From positions 63,627-127,626 of the forward strand of contig JBBDWV010000028.1 of assembly GCA_040902655.1 (NCBI GenBank): a stretch of DNA of 64,000 nucleotides. The letters are read 5' to 3'. The number at the start of each line of letters is the position of its first letter. Position 1 is the stretch's first letter. Under the pieces are notes generated by a model, which saw nothing but the letters and a program-made list of their open reading frames with translations, searched no databases and had not been told where the DNA came from. This stretch comes from Mycobacteriales bacterium. Lineage in GTDB: Bacteria; Actinomycetota; Actinomycetes; Mycobacteriales; SCTD01. This document shows positions 18,745 to 27,690 of the stretch, in pieces. Made by a program: the position numbers and the translations under genes.

Positions 18745-18913
18745 ACCGCATCTCCGCACCCGGGCAGACGAGCCTCTCGTGGCCGTTGTCCCACCGGATG
18801 AGGTACGGCGGTCCGCCGTCCGGGCCGCGGATCTCCAGCACCTCGCCGTGCCGCTCGGGGTCGCCCACGTGGCGCCCGGGGACGGTGACGTGGTCACCCT
18901 TGCCTGCGTGCAT
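18725..18913 (-). CDS. DUF1918 small protein
   Basis: 62 residues from the ATG at 18913 (MHAGKGDHVTVPGRHVGD). It matches the short, SH3-like DUF1918 proteins common in actinobacteria, with YLIRWDNGHERLVCPG near the end. Function is unknown. A GGGAGGT ribosome site lies just upstream of the start. Tail-to-tail overlap of 20 nt with pxpC. Confidence 0.85.
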   Translation of the reverse strand: MHAGKGDHVTVPGRHVGDPERHGEVLEIRGPDGGPPYLIRWDNGHERLVCPGAEMRFTAGTR

Positions 18914-18983
18914 GGGACCTCCCTGACTGGTCGGGGGACAGACCCATCCTGCTCGCACACCGGGCGCCTGCCAAGAGGCCGCG

Positions 18984-19469
18984 TCAGCCGTGCAGCTGCC
19001 GCTCGGCCTCGGCCGCGTGCTCCTGCGAGACCATCACCTCGTAGCTCCCGGCGGTCAGCGACTGGACCGACGAGAAGTCGCGCCGTCCACGCAGCGCGGC
19101 GTGCCCCGCCGCGCCGAACACCGCGCCGAACACCGCGCCGATCACCAGGCCCACCAGCAGCGGGCCGAGGATCGAGGTGCTGAACAGGCTGAGGAGCAGC
19201 CCGACGAAAAGGCCCCACCAGGCGCCGGCGCCGGCGCCGAACAGCGCCGACCGGGCGGTGGTCACCCGCCCGGTCACCTGCTCGACGGTGCGTAGGTCGG
19301 TGCCGACGATGGCGAGGGTGGCGACGTCGAAGCCGTCGTCGGACAGCTGGTCGACCAGGCGCTGCGCCTCGGGATACGTCGGGAAGCGGGCGAGCGTGTG
19401 CCGGGCGGTCGTCGAGCCGGTGTCCTCACCGGGGTAGACGGCTTGGTTCAGCGAGATGTCCGGGGTCAT
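18984..19469 (-). CDS. General stress protein 17M-like membrane protein
   Basis: 161 residues. The strong ribosome site GAGGAGGAACC directly before the ATG at 19469 fixes the start. Residues ~25-60 (ARFPTYPEAQRLVDQLSDDG, then ATLAIVGTDL) match the general stress protein 17M-like domain. A central Gly/Ala-rich hydrophobic stretch (~75-115) is a glycine-zipper-like membrane segment pair. The role is probably stress related, but no mechanism is known. Confidence 0.8.
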   Translation of the reverse strand: MTPDISLNQAVYPGEDTGSTTARHTLARFPTYPEAQRLVDQLSDDGFDVATLAIVGTDLRTVEQVTGRVTTARSALFGAGAGAWWGLFVGLLLSLFSTSILGPLLVGLVIGAVFGAVFGAAGHAALRGRRDFSSVQSLTAGSYEVMVSQEHAAEAERQLHG

Positions 19470-19605
19470 GGTTCCTCCTCGTTGTGCGCGTCCTCTGGAG
19501 CGTGCCCGGTGGGCGGTCGGCGACACCGGGTGGACGGCTGGGGCCATGCGGGGCGGTGCAGGTCGCCTTGTCGCATGCAACGCTCGCCGCCGCGCCCAGG
19601 CGGGC

Positions 19606-20205
19606 TCACACACCAGGCCCCGTCAGGTAGCGGTCGAGCGTGCCGCCCACCGCCGGCGCCAGCACGTCGGCCGGTGCCGAGGCCACCGGCTCCAGGCGTA
19701 CGACGTAGCGCGTCACGGCGATGCCCAGCATCTGGGAGGCGGCCAGCGCGGCGCGCAGCTCCGCGTCGTCGCGGGAGCCGGCGGCTTCGACCAGCGGGGT
19801 GAGGACGGCGCGGGTGAGGAAGTCGCGCAGCGTGCTGGCCGGCGCCTCGTCCGAGACGGCACTGCGCAGCAGGGCGAGCATCGGCCCCTGACCGGGGGTG
19901 GCGTCCCAGATCCCGAGAAAGGTGCGGACGACCCGCTCGCCCAGTCCCTCGAGGCCCTCGGCGAGTAGCCCGGCCACGACGGTCGACGGGTCGAACGGGA
20001 GCTCCAGCGCCGCGGCGAACAGACCGTCCTTGTTGCCGAAGAAGTGGTGCACCAGCGCGGGATCCACGCCGGCGGTACGGGCGATTCCGCGGATGGTGGT
20101 GCCGGCGTAGCCGGCGGTGCCGAAGCTGGACCGGGCGGCCTGGAGGATGGCTGTCCGGGTGCCGCTGTCACCCGGCCGGCGGCCGCCACGTCGCGACGCG
20201 GTCAA
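19606..20205 (-). CDS. TetR-family transcriptional regulator
   Basis: About 199 residues. The N-terminal helix-turn-helix is clear: ILQAARSSFGTAGYAGTTIR then VDPALVHHFFGNKDGLF. No ATG or GTG lies near the domain. A TTG at 20205 overlaps the stop of the permease upstream (TTGA) and is the best start by coupling. The C-terminal part resembles TetR_C domains of actinobacterial exporter regulators. It is the third gene of an ATPase-permease-regulator unit and probably represses it. Confidence 0.85.
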   Translation of the reverse strand: MTASRRGGRRPGDSGTRTAILQAARSSFGTAGYAGTTIRGIARTAGVDPALVHHFFGNKDGLFAAALELPFDPSTVVAGLLAEGLEGLGERVVRTFLGIWDATPGQGPMLALLRSAVSDEAPASTLRDFLTRAVLTPLVEAAGSRDDAELRAALAASQMLGIAVTRYVVRLEPVASAPADVLAPAVGGTLDRYLTGPGV

Positions 20206-20939
20206 TCGCTGCGCCGGGGGAGCGTCGCGGCGCCGAGGGCGATGAACAGCACGACGCAGCCGGTGATGACCCCCAGGTCGGTGAGCAGCCCAGAGGTGAT
20301 GTCGGCCGACGCGCTGACCCGCTGCATCCCCTGCACGGCGTAGGTCAGCGGGAAGGCCTCGGACAGCCACTGCAGGGGCGTGGCCATCGCCTGACGCGGC
20401 ACGAAGAGCCCGCACAGCAGCACTTGTGGCAGCACCACCGCCGGCAGGAACTGCACAGCCTGGAACTCCGAGCGGGCGAAGGCCGACAGCAGCAGGCCGA
20501 GGGCGGTGCCCAGCAGCGCGTCGAGAACGGCGAGCAGCACCACCAGTGCCGCCGAGCCGGCGACCTCCAGGCCGAGCGGCCCGAGCGCCGTACCGGCGGC
20601 GAGCGACGTCTGCACCACCGCCACCAGGCCGAAGGCGAGCGCGTAGCCGGTGAGCAGGTCACCCTTGCCGACCGGCATCGACAGCAGCCGCTCGAGGGTG
20701 CCCGAGGTGCGCTCGCGCAGCATGGCCACCGACGTCACGAGGAACATCGTCGTGAAGGGGAACAGGGCCAGCAGCGGGCCACCGATCCGGTCGAAGGTCG
20801 CTGGCTGGTCCTGGAAGACGTAGCGCAGCAGGGTCAGCAGCACGACGGGGACGACGAGCAGCATTGCGACGGTGCGGTGGTCTGCGCGCAGCTGCTGCAG
20901 GACCCGGCGTGCGGTGGCCAGGGTGGCGCGGGCGCTCAT
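20202..20939 (-). CDS. ABC-2 permease, DrrB-like exporter
   Basis: 245 residues, six predicted membrane segments. The family motif LRERTSGTLERLLSMPVGKG follows the second segment. Resembles drug- or lipid-exporter permeases of the daunorubicin-resistance type. Its ATG overlaps the ATPase stop by 4 nt, and its stop overlaps the TetR start. Confidence 0.88.
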   Translation of the reverse strand: MSARATLATARRVLQQLRADHRTVAMLLVVPVVLLTLLRYVFQDQPATFDRIGGPLLALFPFTTMFLVTSVAMLRERTSGTLERLLSMPVGKGDLLTGYALAFGLVAVVQTSLAAGTALGPLGLEVAGSAALVVLLAVLDALLGTALGLLLSAFARSEFQAVQFLPAVVLPQVLLCGLFVPRQAMATPLQWLSEAFPLTYAVQGMQRVSASADITSGLLTDLGVITGCVVLFIALGAATLPRRSD

Positions 20940-21646
20940 GCCGCGGTCGCGAGCTGGAGGAACGCGGCCTCCACGTCCGCGGTGCCCGTACGGTCGAGCA
21001 GGTCCGCGAGCGTGTCGTCGGCGACCAGGTGACCGTCGCGCAGGAGCAGCAGCCGGTCGCAGCGGGAGGCCTCGTCCATGACGTGGCTGGAGACGAGCAG
21101 GGTGGTGCCGGCCGCGGCGAGATCCCGGAAGAGCTGCCAGAGGTCGCGTCGCAGCACCGGGTCGAGGCCGACGGTCGGTTCGTCGAGCACGAGCAGCTCA
21201 GGGCGGCCCAGCAGCGCGGCGGCGAGCGAGACCCGCGCCCGCTGCCCGCCCGAGAGAGTGCCGACCGGCTGGTCCGCCTGGCCGGTGAGGTCGACGTCGG
21301 CGAGCACCTCCTTCGTACGGTGCCGGTCCGCGCCGAGGACGTCGGCGAAGTAGTCGAGGTTGGCGCGCACCGACAGGTCGCCGTAGACGGCGGGGCTCTG
21401 GGTGACGTAGCCGATGCGGGCGCGGTTCGCGCGTGCGCCGGCGGGTCGCTGCAGCACCTCGAGGCGGCCGGTGACCCCCGCCTGGACGCCGACCACGGCC
21501 CGCATCAGCGTCGTCTTGCCGCCGCCGCTCGGGCCGAGGAGCCCGGCGACGACGCCGGCGGGGACGTCGAAGGTGAGGCCGTGCAGCACCTCGCGGCCGC
21601 CCCGGCTGACGCGCAGTTCGCTGGCCGCGACCGGACAAGTCATCAT
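20936..21646 (-). CDS. ABC transporter ATP-binding protein (exporter)
   Basis: 236 residues (ATG at 21646; a second ATG follows at 21643). Walker A GPSGGGKTT, Q-loop YVTQSPAVYG, signature LSGGQRARVSLAAAL, Walker B LLVLDEPTVGLDP, and switch LLVSSHVMDEASRC are all intact. Pairs with the permease immediately downstream. Substrate unknown, probably a drug or lipid given the linked TetR gene. Confidence 0.9.
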   Translation of the reverse strand: MMTCPVAASELRVSRGGREVLHGLTFDVPAGVVAGLLGPSGGGKTTLMRAVVGVQAGVTGRLEVLQRPAGARANRARIGYVTQSPAVYGDLSVRANLDYFADVLGADRHRTKEVLADVDLTGQADQPVGTLSGGQRARVSLAAALLGRPELLVLDEPTVGLDPVLRRDLWQLFRDLAAAGTTLLVSSHVMDEASRCDRLLLLRDGHLVADDTLADLLDRTGTADVEAAFLQLATAA

Positions 21647-21713
21647 GCGTTGATTTGTAGGCCTCTGGGGCGCCGCCGTCAACGGTGCGCCACCCGCTCG
21701 ACCGAGCCCGCTG

Positions 21714-22106
21714 TCAGCTGAGCACGCTGACTGCACAGCGAATCCCCGGTGCCGCTGCGAGCCGACCGTCCGCGGTGACGAGCTCCACGCCCAGCACCTC
21801 GGCGAGCGCGACGTACGCCGCGTCGTAGGAGGTCACGTTGTCCCGCAGCTCCCAGCAGCGGGCCAGCAGAGGGAGGTGCGCGACCCGCTCGAGCGGGAGC
21901 TCGACCAGATCGGTCAGCGCAAGCTGGGCCCGGCGTACGTCCAGCCGGCCCGCTGCCAGCTGTCGGCGCAGCACCGAGAGCACCTCCAGATCGATCAGGT
22001 CCGGTGCGGTGAGAGTGCGCCCACGCAGGCGTGCGCGGGCCGTGTCGCCGGAGGCACTGTCGTCCGCCAGGGCAGGAACGAGGACGCTGGCATCAACGAC
22101 GAGCAC
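21714..22106 (-). CDS. PIN-domain toxin (VapC family)
   Basis: 130 residues from the GTG at 22106, which overlaps the antitoxin gene by 14 nt. PIN motifs: VVDASVLVPAL (first Asp), LIDLEVLSVLRR (Glu), YDAAYVALAE (Asp) and VTADGRL (last Asp), so the acidic metal site is complete. VapC toxins are Mg2+-dependent RNases cutting tRNA or rRNA. Paired with the VapB-like gene upstream. Confidence 0.88.
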   Translation of the reverse strand: MLVVDASVLVPALADDSASGDTARARLRGRTLTAPDLIDLEVLSVLRRQLAAGRLDVRRAQLALTDLVELPLERVAHLPLLARCWELRDNVTSYDAAYVALAEVLGVELVTADGRLAAAPGIRCAVSVLS

Positions 22107-22323
22107 GGTCGTCCTGCAGGACCCGCACAGCCTCCTGGAAGGACACGGCACCTCCGGCGCGCCCGCCGGCGCGGTTCAGCACCTCGTCCACGGTGGGGCG
22201 CCGCGCTTCCTCGACGAGTCGGCTCCGCAGGTACTCCTGGAGCGACTGTCCCGCCTCGGCAGCTCGACGCCGCAACACGGCGTGCGTCTCCGCAGGAACG
22301 TCCTTGATCTGTACGCTGGGCAT
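22093..22323 (-). CDS. VapB-type antitoxin
   Basis: 76 residues starting MPSVQIKDVPAETHAVLRRR. The N-terminus is a ribbon-helix-helix fold of the FitA/VapB type; the C-terminal ~30 residues are the toxin-neutralising tail. The gene precedes and overlaps the PIN toxin gene, the standard order for antitoxin-first modules that autoregulate. Confidence 0.85.
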   Translation of the reverse strand: MPSVQIKDVPAETHAVLRRRAAEAGQSLQEYLRSRLVEEARRPTVDEVLNRAGGRAGGAVSFQEAVRVLQDDRARR

Positions 22324-22598
22324 GGCGCCATAGTGGCGCCGGAGGCGGTGGAACACAAGTCTCCGCTGCGCGCGCATCTTGACGTCAGCCACCAGGGTCT
22401 CCGCTACGACCCGCTGGCGGACCTGCTGCAGAACGTTCACCGTTTCTGTCACAGGTCGCTGCCACGGTGGAAGCCGTGCGTACCGGACTCCTGCAGACCT
22501 GGGTGCCGTCGCGGCGGCGGCGCGACGGGCGACACGCCCGGGCTGCGGCAGCAACACGCGGTGTGACCTGCGACTTCGCCTCCACCGGCGCGTTCTGC

Positions 22599-22627
22599 TT
22601 GCCACCGCCGTTGTGCCGCTCTACTGT
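22599..22627 (+). promoter_or_regulatory. nrdR-nrdJ promoter (TTGCCA-17-TACTGT)
   Basis: A -35 box TTGCCA (22599-22604), a 17-nt spacer and a -10 box TACTGT (22622-22627) predict a start near 22634. The first NrdR-like dyad begins exactly there. The rest of the 408-nt gap after vapB (22324-22598) shows no gene and no recognised structure. Confidence 0.6.
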
Positions 22628-22632
22628 CGCCG

Positions 22633-22701
22633 ACACAACATCTAGGGATGACACCGGTGTAATTCTCCACATGCTGTGGGAACGGTGTGCCACAGATGTG
22701 G
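22633..22701. promoter_or_regulatory. Candidate NrdR-box cluster
   Basis: Three short dyads lie between the promoter and nrdR: ACACAACATCTAGGGA (22633-22648), TCCACATGCTGTGGGA (22666-22681) and CCACAGATGTGG (22690-22701). Their centres are about 33 and 22 bp apart, that is three and two helical turns. NrdR boxes in other bacteria are ~16-bp dyads occurring in phased pairs next to ribonucleotide reductase promoters. The match to consensus is approximate. Confidence 0.45.
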
Positions 22702-22731
22702 ACAACCCGATGCGACAGAGGGGACCGGACC

Positions 22732-23238
22732 GTGCGCTGCCCGTTCTGCCGACACCCCGACAGCCGGGTCGTGGACAGCCGCGAGACCAGCGAGGGCGAT
22801 GCCATCCGGCGCCGCCGCTCGTGCCCGGAGTGCGGCCGCCGCTTCACCACGGTCGAGGAGATGTCGCTGTCCGTGGTCAAGCGCTGCGGCGTCACCGAGC
22901 CGTTCAGCCGGGCCAAGGTGGTCAACGGCGTCCGCAAGGCCTGCCAGGGTCGCCCGGTCGACGAGGACGCGCTCGCGCTGCTCGCCGCCCGCGTCGAGGA
23001 CGCCATCCGGGCCGCCGGCAAGGCCGAGATCCCGGCCGACGAGGTCGGCCTGGCGATCCTCGAGCCGCTGCGTGAGCTGGACGAGGTGGCCTACCTGCGC
23101 TTCGCCAGCGTCTACCGGGCGTTCGAGTCCCTCGCCGACTTCGAGGCCGAGATCACCGCGTTGCGGGCCAGCGTCGGGACCGGGGTGCAGGACGACCACG
23201 AGACCGGCCCGCCGGACCGGCTGGCCCCGGCCCGCTAG
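22732..23238 (+). CDS. nrdR: Transcriptional repressor NrdR
   Basis: 168 residues from the GTG at 22732 ([18 protein letters not shown]). The N-terminal zinc ribbon has CPFC and CPECGRRF. The ATP-cone domain follows ([20 protein letters not shown]). NrdR senses ATP/dATP and represses ribonucleotide reductase genes. It lies 89 nt upstream of nrdJ on the same strand, the usual actinobacterial arrangement, and probably represses its own operon through the dyads upstream. Confidence 0.96.
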   Translation: MRCPFCRHPDSRVVDSRETSEGDAIRRRRSCPECGRRFTTVEEMSLSVVKRCGVTEPFSRAKVVNGVRKACQGRPVDEDALALLAARVEDAIRAAGKAEIPADEVGLAILEPLRELDEVAYLRFASVYRAFESLADFEAEITALRASVGTGVQDDHETGPPDRLAPAR

Positions 23239-23327
23239 CTCCTCGTACGACGAACAAAATCCCCCACAGACGAATGCCGCGGACGCCGCGGTTGTTGGAC
23301 CTACACAGAGACGACTGGAGACTGAGC

Positions 23328-26135
23328 ATGACGGAGACGGTCAGCGGCGCCACCCACCGGCAGGTCCGTGGCGAGCCCAAGGCCCCTGGGCTGCGCCTCG
23401 AGCGGGTCTTCACCCGGGCGGGCGTGCACCCGTACGACGACGTGACGTGGGAGCGCCGCGACGTCGTGCTGACGAACTGGCGCGACGGCTCGGTCAACTT
23501 CGAGCAGCGTGGGGTGGAGTTCCCGGACTTCTACAGCGTCAACGCCACGAACATCGTCACCAGCAAGTACTTCCGCGGCGCCGTCGGGACCCAGCAGCGG
23601 GAGTGGTCGCTCAAGCAGATCATCGACCGGGTCGTCGACACCTACACCAGGGCCGGGCTGGAGAACGGTTACTTCGCGACCGAGCAGGACGCGGAGATCT
23701 TCGACCACGAGCTCAAGCACCTGCTGGTGCACCAGTACTTCAGCTTCAACTCACCCGTCTGGTTCAACGTCGGCACGACGTCGCCGCAGTTCGTCAGCGC
23801 GTGCTTCATCCTCGCCGTCGACGACACCATCGACTCGATCCTCGACTGGTACAAGGAGGAGGGGCTGATCTTCAAGGGCGGCTCCGGTGCGGGCGTCAAC
23901 CTCTCCCGCATCCGGTCCTCCAAGGAGCTGCTCTCCTCCGGCGGCACCGCCTCCGGGCCGGTGTCGTTCATGCGGGGTGCGGATGCCTCCGCCGGGACCA
24001 TCAAGAGTGGCGGCGCGACCCGCCGCGCCGCGAAGATGGTGGTGCTCGACGTCGACCACCCGGACATCGAGGAGTTCGTCGAGCTCAAGGCGCGCGAGGA
24101 GGAGAAGATCCGCGCGCTGCGCGACGCAGGCTTCGACATGGACCTCGGCGGCCGCGATATCACCAGCGTGCAGTACCAGAACGCGAACAACTCGGTCCGC
24201 GTCACGGATGAGTTCATGCGCGCCGTGGAGGAGGGGACGGACTTCGGGCTGCGGGCCCGGCTCGACGGGTCCGTCCTCGAGACGGTCGATGCTCGCTCGC
24301 TGTTCCGGAAGATCGCGAAGGCGGCGTGGGAGTGCGCCGACCCCGGCATCCAGTACGACGACACGATCAACGACTGGCACACCAACCCGGAATCCGGGAG
24401 AATCACGGCAAGTAATCCGTGCAGTGAGTACCTCAGCCTCGACAACTCCTCCTGCAACCTGGCGAGTCTGAACCTCATGCGCTTCCGCGGCGCCGACGGA
24501 GTGTTCGACGCCAAGCTGTTCGGCAAGGCGGTCGAGCTCATCATCACCGCGATGGACATCTCCATCTGCTTCGCCGACTTCCCGACCGACAGCATCGGCC
24601 AGACCACGCGCGACTACCGCCAGCTCGGCATCGGCTACTGCAACCTCGGCGCGTTGCTGATGGCCAACGGTGTGGCGTACGACTCCGACGCAGGGCGTGC
24701 CCTCGCGGGCTCGATCACCAGCTTGATGACCGGCACCGCGTACAAGCGGTCCGCGGAGTTGGCCGGCATCGTCGGCCCCTACGCCGGTTTTGCGAAGAAC
24801 GCTGCAGCGCATGCACGGGTGATGCGCAAGCACGCTGCGGCCAACGACGCCGTGCGGGCGTTCGGCGCGGACGACTCCCGGGTGCTGCACGAGGCGACCC
24901 AGGCGTGGCAGGACTGCCTGGCCATCGGCGAGAAGAACGGCTGGCGCAACGCGCAGTCCTCGGTACTCGCCCCCACCGGCACGATTTCGTTCTTCATGGA
25001 TGCGGACACCACGGGTGTCGAGCCGGACCTGGCGCTCGTGAAGTACAAGAAGCTGGTGGGTGGCGCATCGATGCAGATCGTCAACCAGACCGTCCCGCTC
25101 GCGCTGCGCAAGCTGGGCTACGCCGAGGAGACGGTCGAGGCGATCGTCGAGTACATCGCCGAGCACGGCATCGCTGCCGGCGCACCCGGCCTGAAGACCG
25201 AGCACTTCACCGTCTTCGACTGCGCGATGGGCGAGCGGTCCATCACCTGGATGGGCCACGTGCGGATGCTTGCGGCTGTGCAGCCGTTTTTGAGCGGCAC
25301 GGCGAGCAAGACGGTGAATCTTCCTGCCGAGGCCACGGTGGAGGACATCGAGAAGGCCTACGTGGAGGCCTGGAAGCTCGGGCTGAAGGCGCTCGCGGTC
25401 TACCGCAACAACTCCAAGGTCGGCCAGCCGCTGTCGGAGAAGCCAAAGGCCGCCGAAGCTGTGGTGGTGGCAACGCGGCCGACGCGCAAGCGCCTGCCGA
25501 AGAAGCGCCGGTCGCAGACGATCTCTTTCGCCGTCTCGGGTGCTGAGGGCTATATGACGGCCGGCGAATACGACGACGGCACCCTCGGTGAGGTCTTCAT
25601 CAAGATGAGCAAGCAGGGCTCGACGCTTGCCGGCGTCATGGACGCCTTCTCGGTGTCGATCTCGATCGGACTGCAGTACGGCGTGCCGCTGGAGGCGTTC
25701 GTCTCCAAGTACATCAACATGCGGTTCGACCCGGCCGGCATGACCGACGACGCCGACATCCGCATCGCGCAGTCGGTGATGGACTACCTGTTCCGTCGCC
25801 TGGCGCTGGACTACCTGCCGGTGGAGACCCGGGCAGAGCTCGGCATCTTCACGGCCGAGGAGCGCGCGGCTGCGGTCGCCACCGGCGGCTACAGCGGGTC
25901 ATCGGATTCGCCGTCTGACCTGGACGTCGAGGGGCTGGCGCAGTCGGTGCCGGTGCAGACCACGTCGGTGGCGGTGGTCGCGCCGGCGCAGGTCGGTTCC
26001 TCGACTGAGCTCATCGAGTCGCAGCAGGGGACTGCCGCGGATGCTCCGCTGTGCATGACCTGCGGCGTCAAGATGCGGCCGGCCGGTTCTTGCTACGTCT
26101 GCGAGAGCTGCGGGAGCACCAGCGGCTGCAGCTGA
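23328..26135 (+). CDS. nrdJ: Vitamin B12-dependent ribonucleotide reductase (class II)
   Basis: 935 residues from the ATG at 23328. Key regions: FNSPVWFNVG near residue 140, GGSGAGVNLSRIRS, the active-site segment NPCSEYLSLDNSSCNLASLN, and SVLAPTGTISFFMDADTTGV. The C-terminal tail carries two cysteine pairs (CMTCGVKM and CYVCESCG), the redox and zinc tail that re-reduces the active site. It makes deoxyribonucleotides using adenosylcobalamin and needs no oxygen. I saw no cobalamin riboswitch upstream; control is likely through NrdR. Confidence 0.97.
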   Translation: MTETVSGATHRQVRGEPKAPGLRLERVFTRAGVHPYDDVTWERRDVVLTNWRDGSVNFEQRGVEFPDFYSVNATNIVTSKYFRGAVGTQQREWSLKQIIDRVVDTYTRAGLENGYFATEQDAEIFDHELKHLLVHQYFSFNSPVWFNVGTTSPQFVSACFILAVDDTIDSILDWYKEEGLIFKGGSGAGVNLSRIRSSKELLSSGGTASGPVSFMRGADASAGTIKSGGATRRAAKMVVLDVDHPDIEEFVELKAREEEKIRALRDAGFDMDLGGRDITSVQYQNANNSVRVTDEFMRAVEEGTDFGLRARLDGSVLETVDARSLFRKIAKAAWECADPGIQYDDTINDWHTNPESGRITASNPCSEYLSLDNSSCNLASLNLMRFRGADGVFDAKLFGKAVELIITAMDISICFADFPTDSIGQTTRDYRQLGIGYCNLGALLMANGVAYDSDAGRALAGSITSLMTGTAYKRSAELAGIVGPYAGFAKNAAAHARVMRKHAAANDAVRAFGADDSRVLHEATQAWQDCLAIGEKNGWRNAQSSVLAPTGTISFFMDADTTGVEPDLALVKYKKLVGGASMQIVNQTVPLALRKLGYAEETVEAIVEYIAEHGIAAGAPGLKTEHFTVFDCAMGERSITWMGHVRMLAAVQPFLSGTASKTVNLPAEATVEDIEKAYVEAWKLGLKALAVYRNNSKVGQPLSEKPKAAEAVVVATRPTRKRLPKKRRSQTISFAVSGAEGYMTAGEYDDGTLGEVFIKMSKQGSTLAGVMDAFSVSISIGLQYGVPLEAFVSKYINMRFDPAGMTDDADIRIAQSVMDYLFRRLALDYLPVETRAELGIFTAEERAAAVATGGYSGSSDSPSDLDVEGLAQSVPVQTTSVAVVAPAQVGSSTELIESQQGTAADAPLCMTCGVKMRPAGSCYVCESCGSTSGCS

Positions 26136-26325
26136 TGTTGTCGAACAGTCTTTGACGTCGTCAGATCGGCCGACGATGTCCGCACGGTGAATGCCGTTCG
26201 TTAAGTGTCGTGGTGCACCGCCTGCTGGATCTCCTCACCACTTGCCGCACCGCAAAAGACGCCGCAGTGACGGCCCCCCGGGCCGGAGGCCAGCTGTCCC
26301 GCCTCGTCCTCCTGACGAGACCCGC

Positions 26326-27195
26326 TCACGGCAGAGCGTGGAGCACCTCGTGCAGCGAAAGCCGGTCGACGTCGTCGGCGGGCCGGGAGAGGTAGAGTTC
26401 GGCGTGGTAGCGGCCATCGGCCTCCAGGCTCGGGTCCAGACCCCGGGCGGCGACGTCTCTGAGCGCGGCGTCCTGCTCCTCCACGCTGGCGAACCGCCGT
26501 TGCGGGAAGGTCACTCCCTCGAGCTTCTCGGTCGTGAGGCCGTGCTTGTCAAGCGTCGCTGCGATGTCGTCGTACGGGAACAGGCGCAGCACCATGGCCA
26601 GCACCCACGGGCCCCGGACGTCGCGCTGGGGTCGCAGCAGCCGGTCGAAGGTCCGTTCGGTGATGTAGCCGACTCCGCCCGTCGTGGTGATCAGATCCAC
26701 CCGCGCCAGCTCGGCGGCCAAGCCCGGCGAGGGGTCCGCCGCCTCGAGGTCCTCGGCCCAGCCCTGGTCGAGCAGGCCCACGCGGCAGGCGTAGTCGATG
26801 GCGTTCTGCGCGACGTCCAGGCCCGCCACCCACGCCGTCGCTGTCCGGCGAGCAGCGAAGAAGAGCGCATCCTGCTCGGTGACCTCGGTCGGCGTGAGCG
26901 TCGCGAGCACCTCGCTCGAGTAACGGTCGTACAGCTGCGCCAGCGTGACGTCGGTGCGCAGGAGGGCGGCGTTGACGCCGTATGAGCAGCAGACGTCGAG
27001 GACACGCAGCGGAGCGGGCGCCTGCCCGGCCTGGTCGCGCAGTGTCGCCATCACCGACTGCACTGCCGGCTGAGCCACCTGCGGAATCTCGTAGTCGAGG
27101 GCCCCCAGCGTGCGGAAGTAGGCGCGTGGGTCAAGGCTGTCGTAGATGTCATCGAAGCGGGCTTTGGCCTGTCCTGGCGCATCCTCTTCGGACAT
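26326..27195 (-). CDS. SAM-dependent methyltransferase (class I-like)
   Basis: 289 residues from the ATG at 27195 (MSEEDAPGQAKARFDDIY), with GGAGG-like sequence upstream. The glycine-rich cofactor loop is VLDVCCSYGVNAALL near residue 76, with an acidic GLDVAQNAIDYA and DLITTTGGVGYI later, as in Rossmann methyltransferases. Substrate unknown. Convergent with nrdJ; the 190-nt gap (26136-26325) has only a weak CTCGT...ACGAG hairpin near 26306. Confidence 0.75.
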   Translation of the reverse strand: MSEEDAPGQAKARFDDIYDSLDPRAYFRTLGALDYEIPQVAQPAVQSVMATLRDQAGQAPAPLRVLDVCCSYGVNAALLRTDVTLAQLYDRYSSEVLATLTPTEVTEQDALFFAARRTATAWVAGLDVAQNAIDYACRVGLLDQGWAEDLEAADPSPGLAAELARVDLITTTGGVGYITERTFDRLLRPQRDVRGPWVLAMVLRLFPYDDIAATLDKHGLTTEKLEGVTFPQRRFASVEEQDAALRDVAARGLDPSLEADGRYHAELYLSRPADDVDRLSLHEVLHALP

Positions 27196-27446
27196 GCAGC
27201 CTCCTGGTCGCAGATGCGGCGAGCCGTCGCATGGCCAGCCAGACGGCCACCATATCCATGGGCGGCGCCCAACTTCGGCACTCCACCACTGAGCGCTCCG
27301 GCCGGGTTTGAGCGCACTGCCTGCACCGCTCGGGCTGGCCTCGCGATCGAACCCACGGACGGGACTGCACCCGCAGCAAGCCCGCCATCGACGACGTCCG
27401 CTTCTGCCGCCTTGCGCGTGCCCCGTTGGTGCTTGCGAAGGGAGAG

Positions 27447-27466
27447 TGGTCAGATTAGTCTGACCA
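27447..27466. promoter_or_regulatory. Palindromic operator of the Phd/PIN module
   Basis: TGGTCAGATTAGTCTGACCA has perfect 8-bp arms around a 4-nt centre and ends 2 nt before the antitoxin start codon. Antitoxins of this family repress their own operon by binding such dyads. The position leaves almost no leader, so a repressor there would block transcription start. Confidence 0.65.
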
Positions 27467-27468
27467 AC

Positions 27469-27690
27469 ATGACCACACACAATGTGGCGGACGCCAAGGC
27501 GCACCTATCTCAGCTGCTCGATGCAGCTCTGAAGGGCGAGGATGTCATCGTCGCGCGTGCCGGCAAGCCCCTGGTCCGGCTCGTGCCGGTGAACGCGCCC
27601 GCCGCCCGCGTCTTGGGGTTCCTCGACCTGCCCTCGCCCGATGAGCGTTTCGATCCGCTCGACGAGACCGAACTCGCTGCCTGGTCGTGA
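27469..27690 (+). CDS. Phd/YefM-type antitoxin
   Basis: 73 residues. The N-terminal fold NVADAKAHLSQLLDAALKGE followed by VIVARAGKPLVRLVPV is the Phd/YefM DNA-binding domain; the C-terminal GFLDLPSPDERFDPLDE is the toxin-binding tail seen in antitoxins paired with Sll0205-like PIN toxins. Stop overlaps the toxin start by 4 nt. Confidence 0.88.
   Translation: MTTHNVADAKAHLSQLLDAALKGEDVIVARAGKPLVRLVPVNAPAARVLGFLDLPSPDERFDPLDETELAAWS

Noticed and set aside
22440-22560. Possible cobalamin riboswitch upstream of nrdR-nrdJ
   Set aside because: The region has GC-rich hairpins but I could not find the B12-box or the other conserved riboswitch cores in order on the plus strand.
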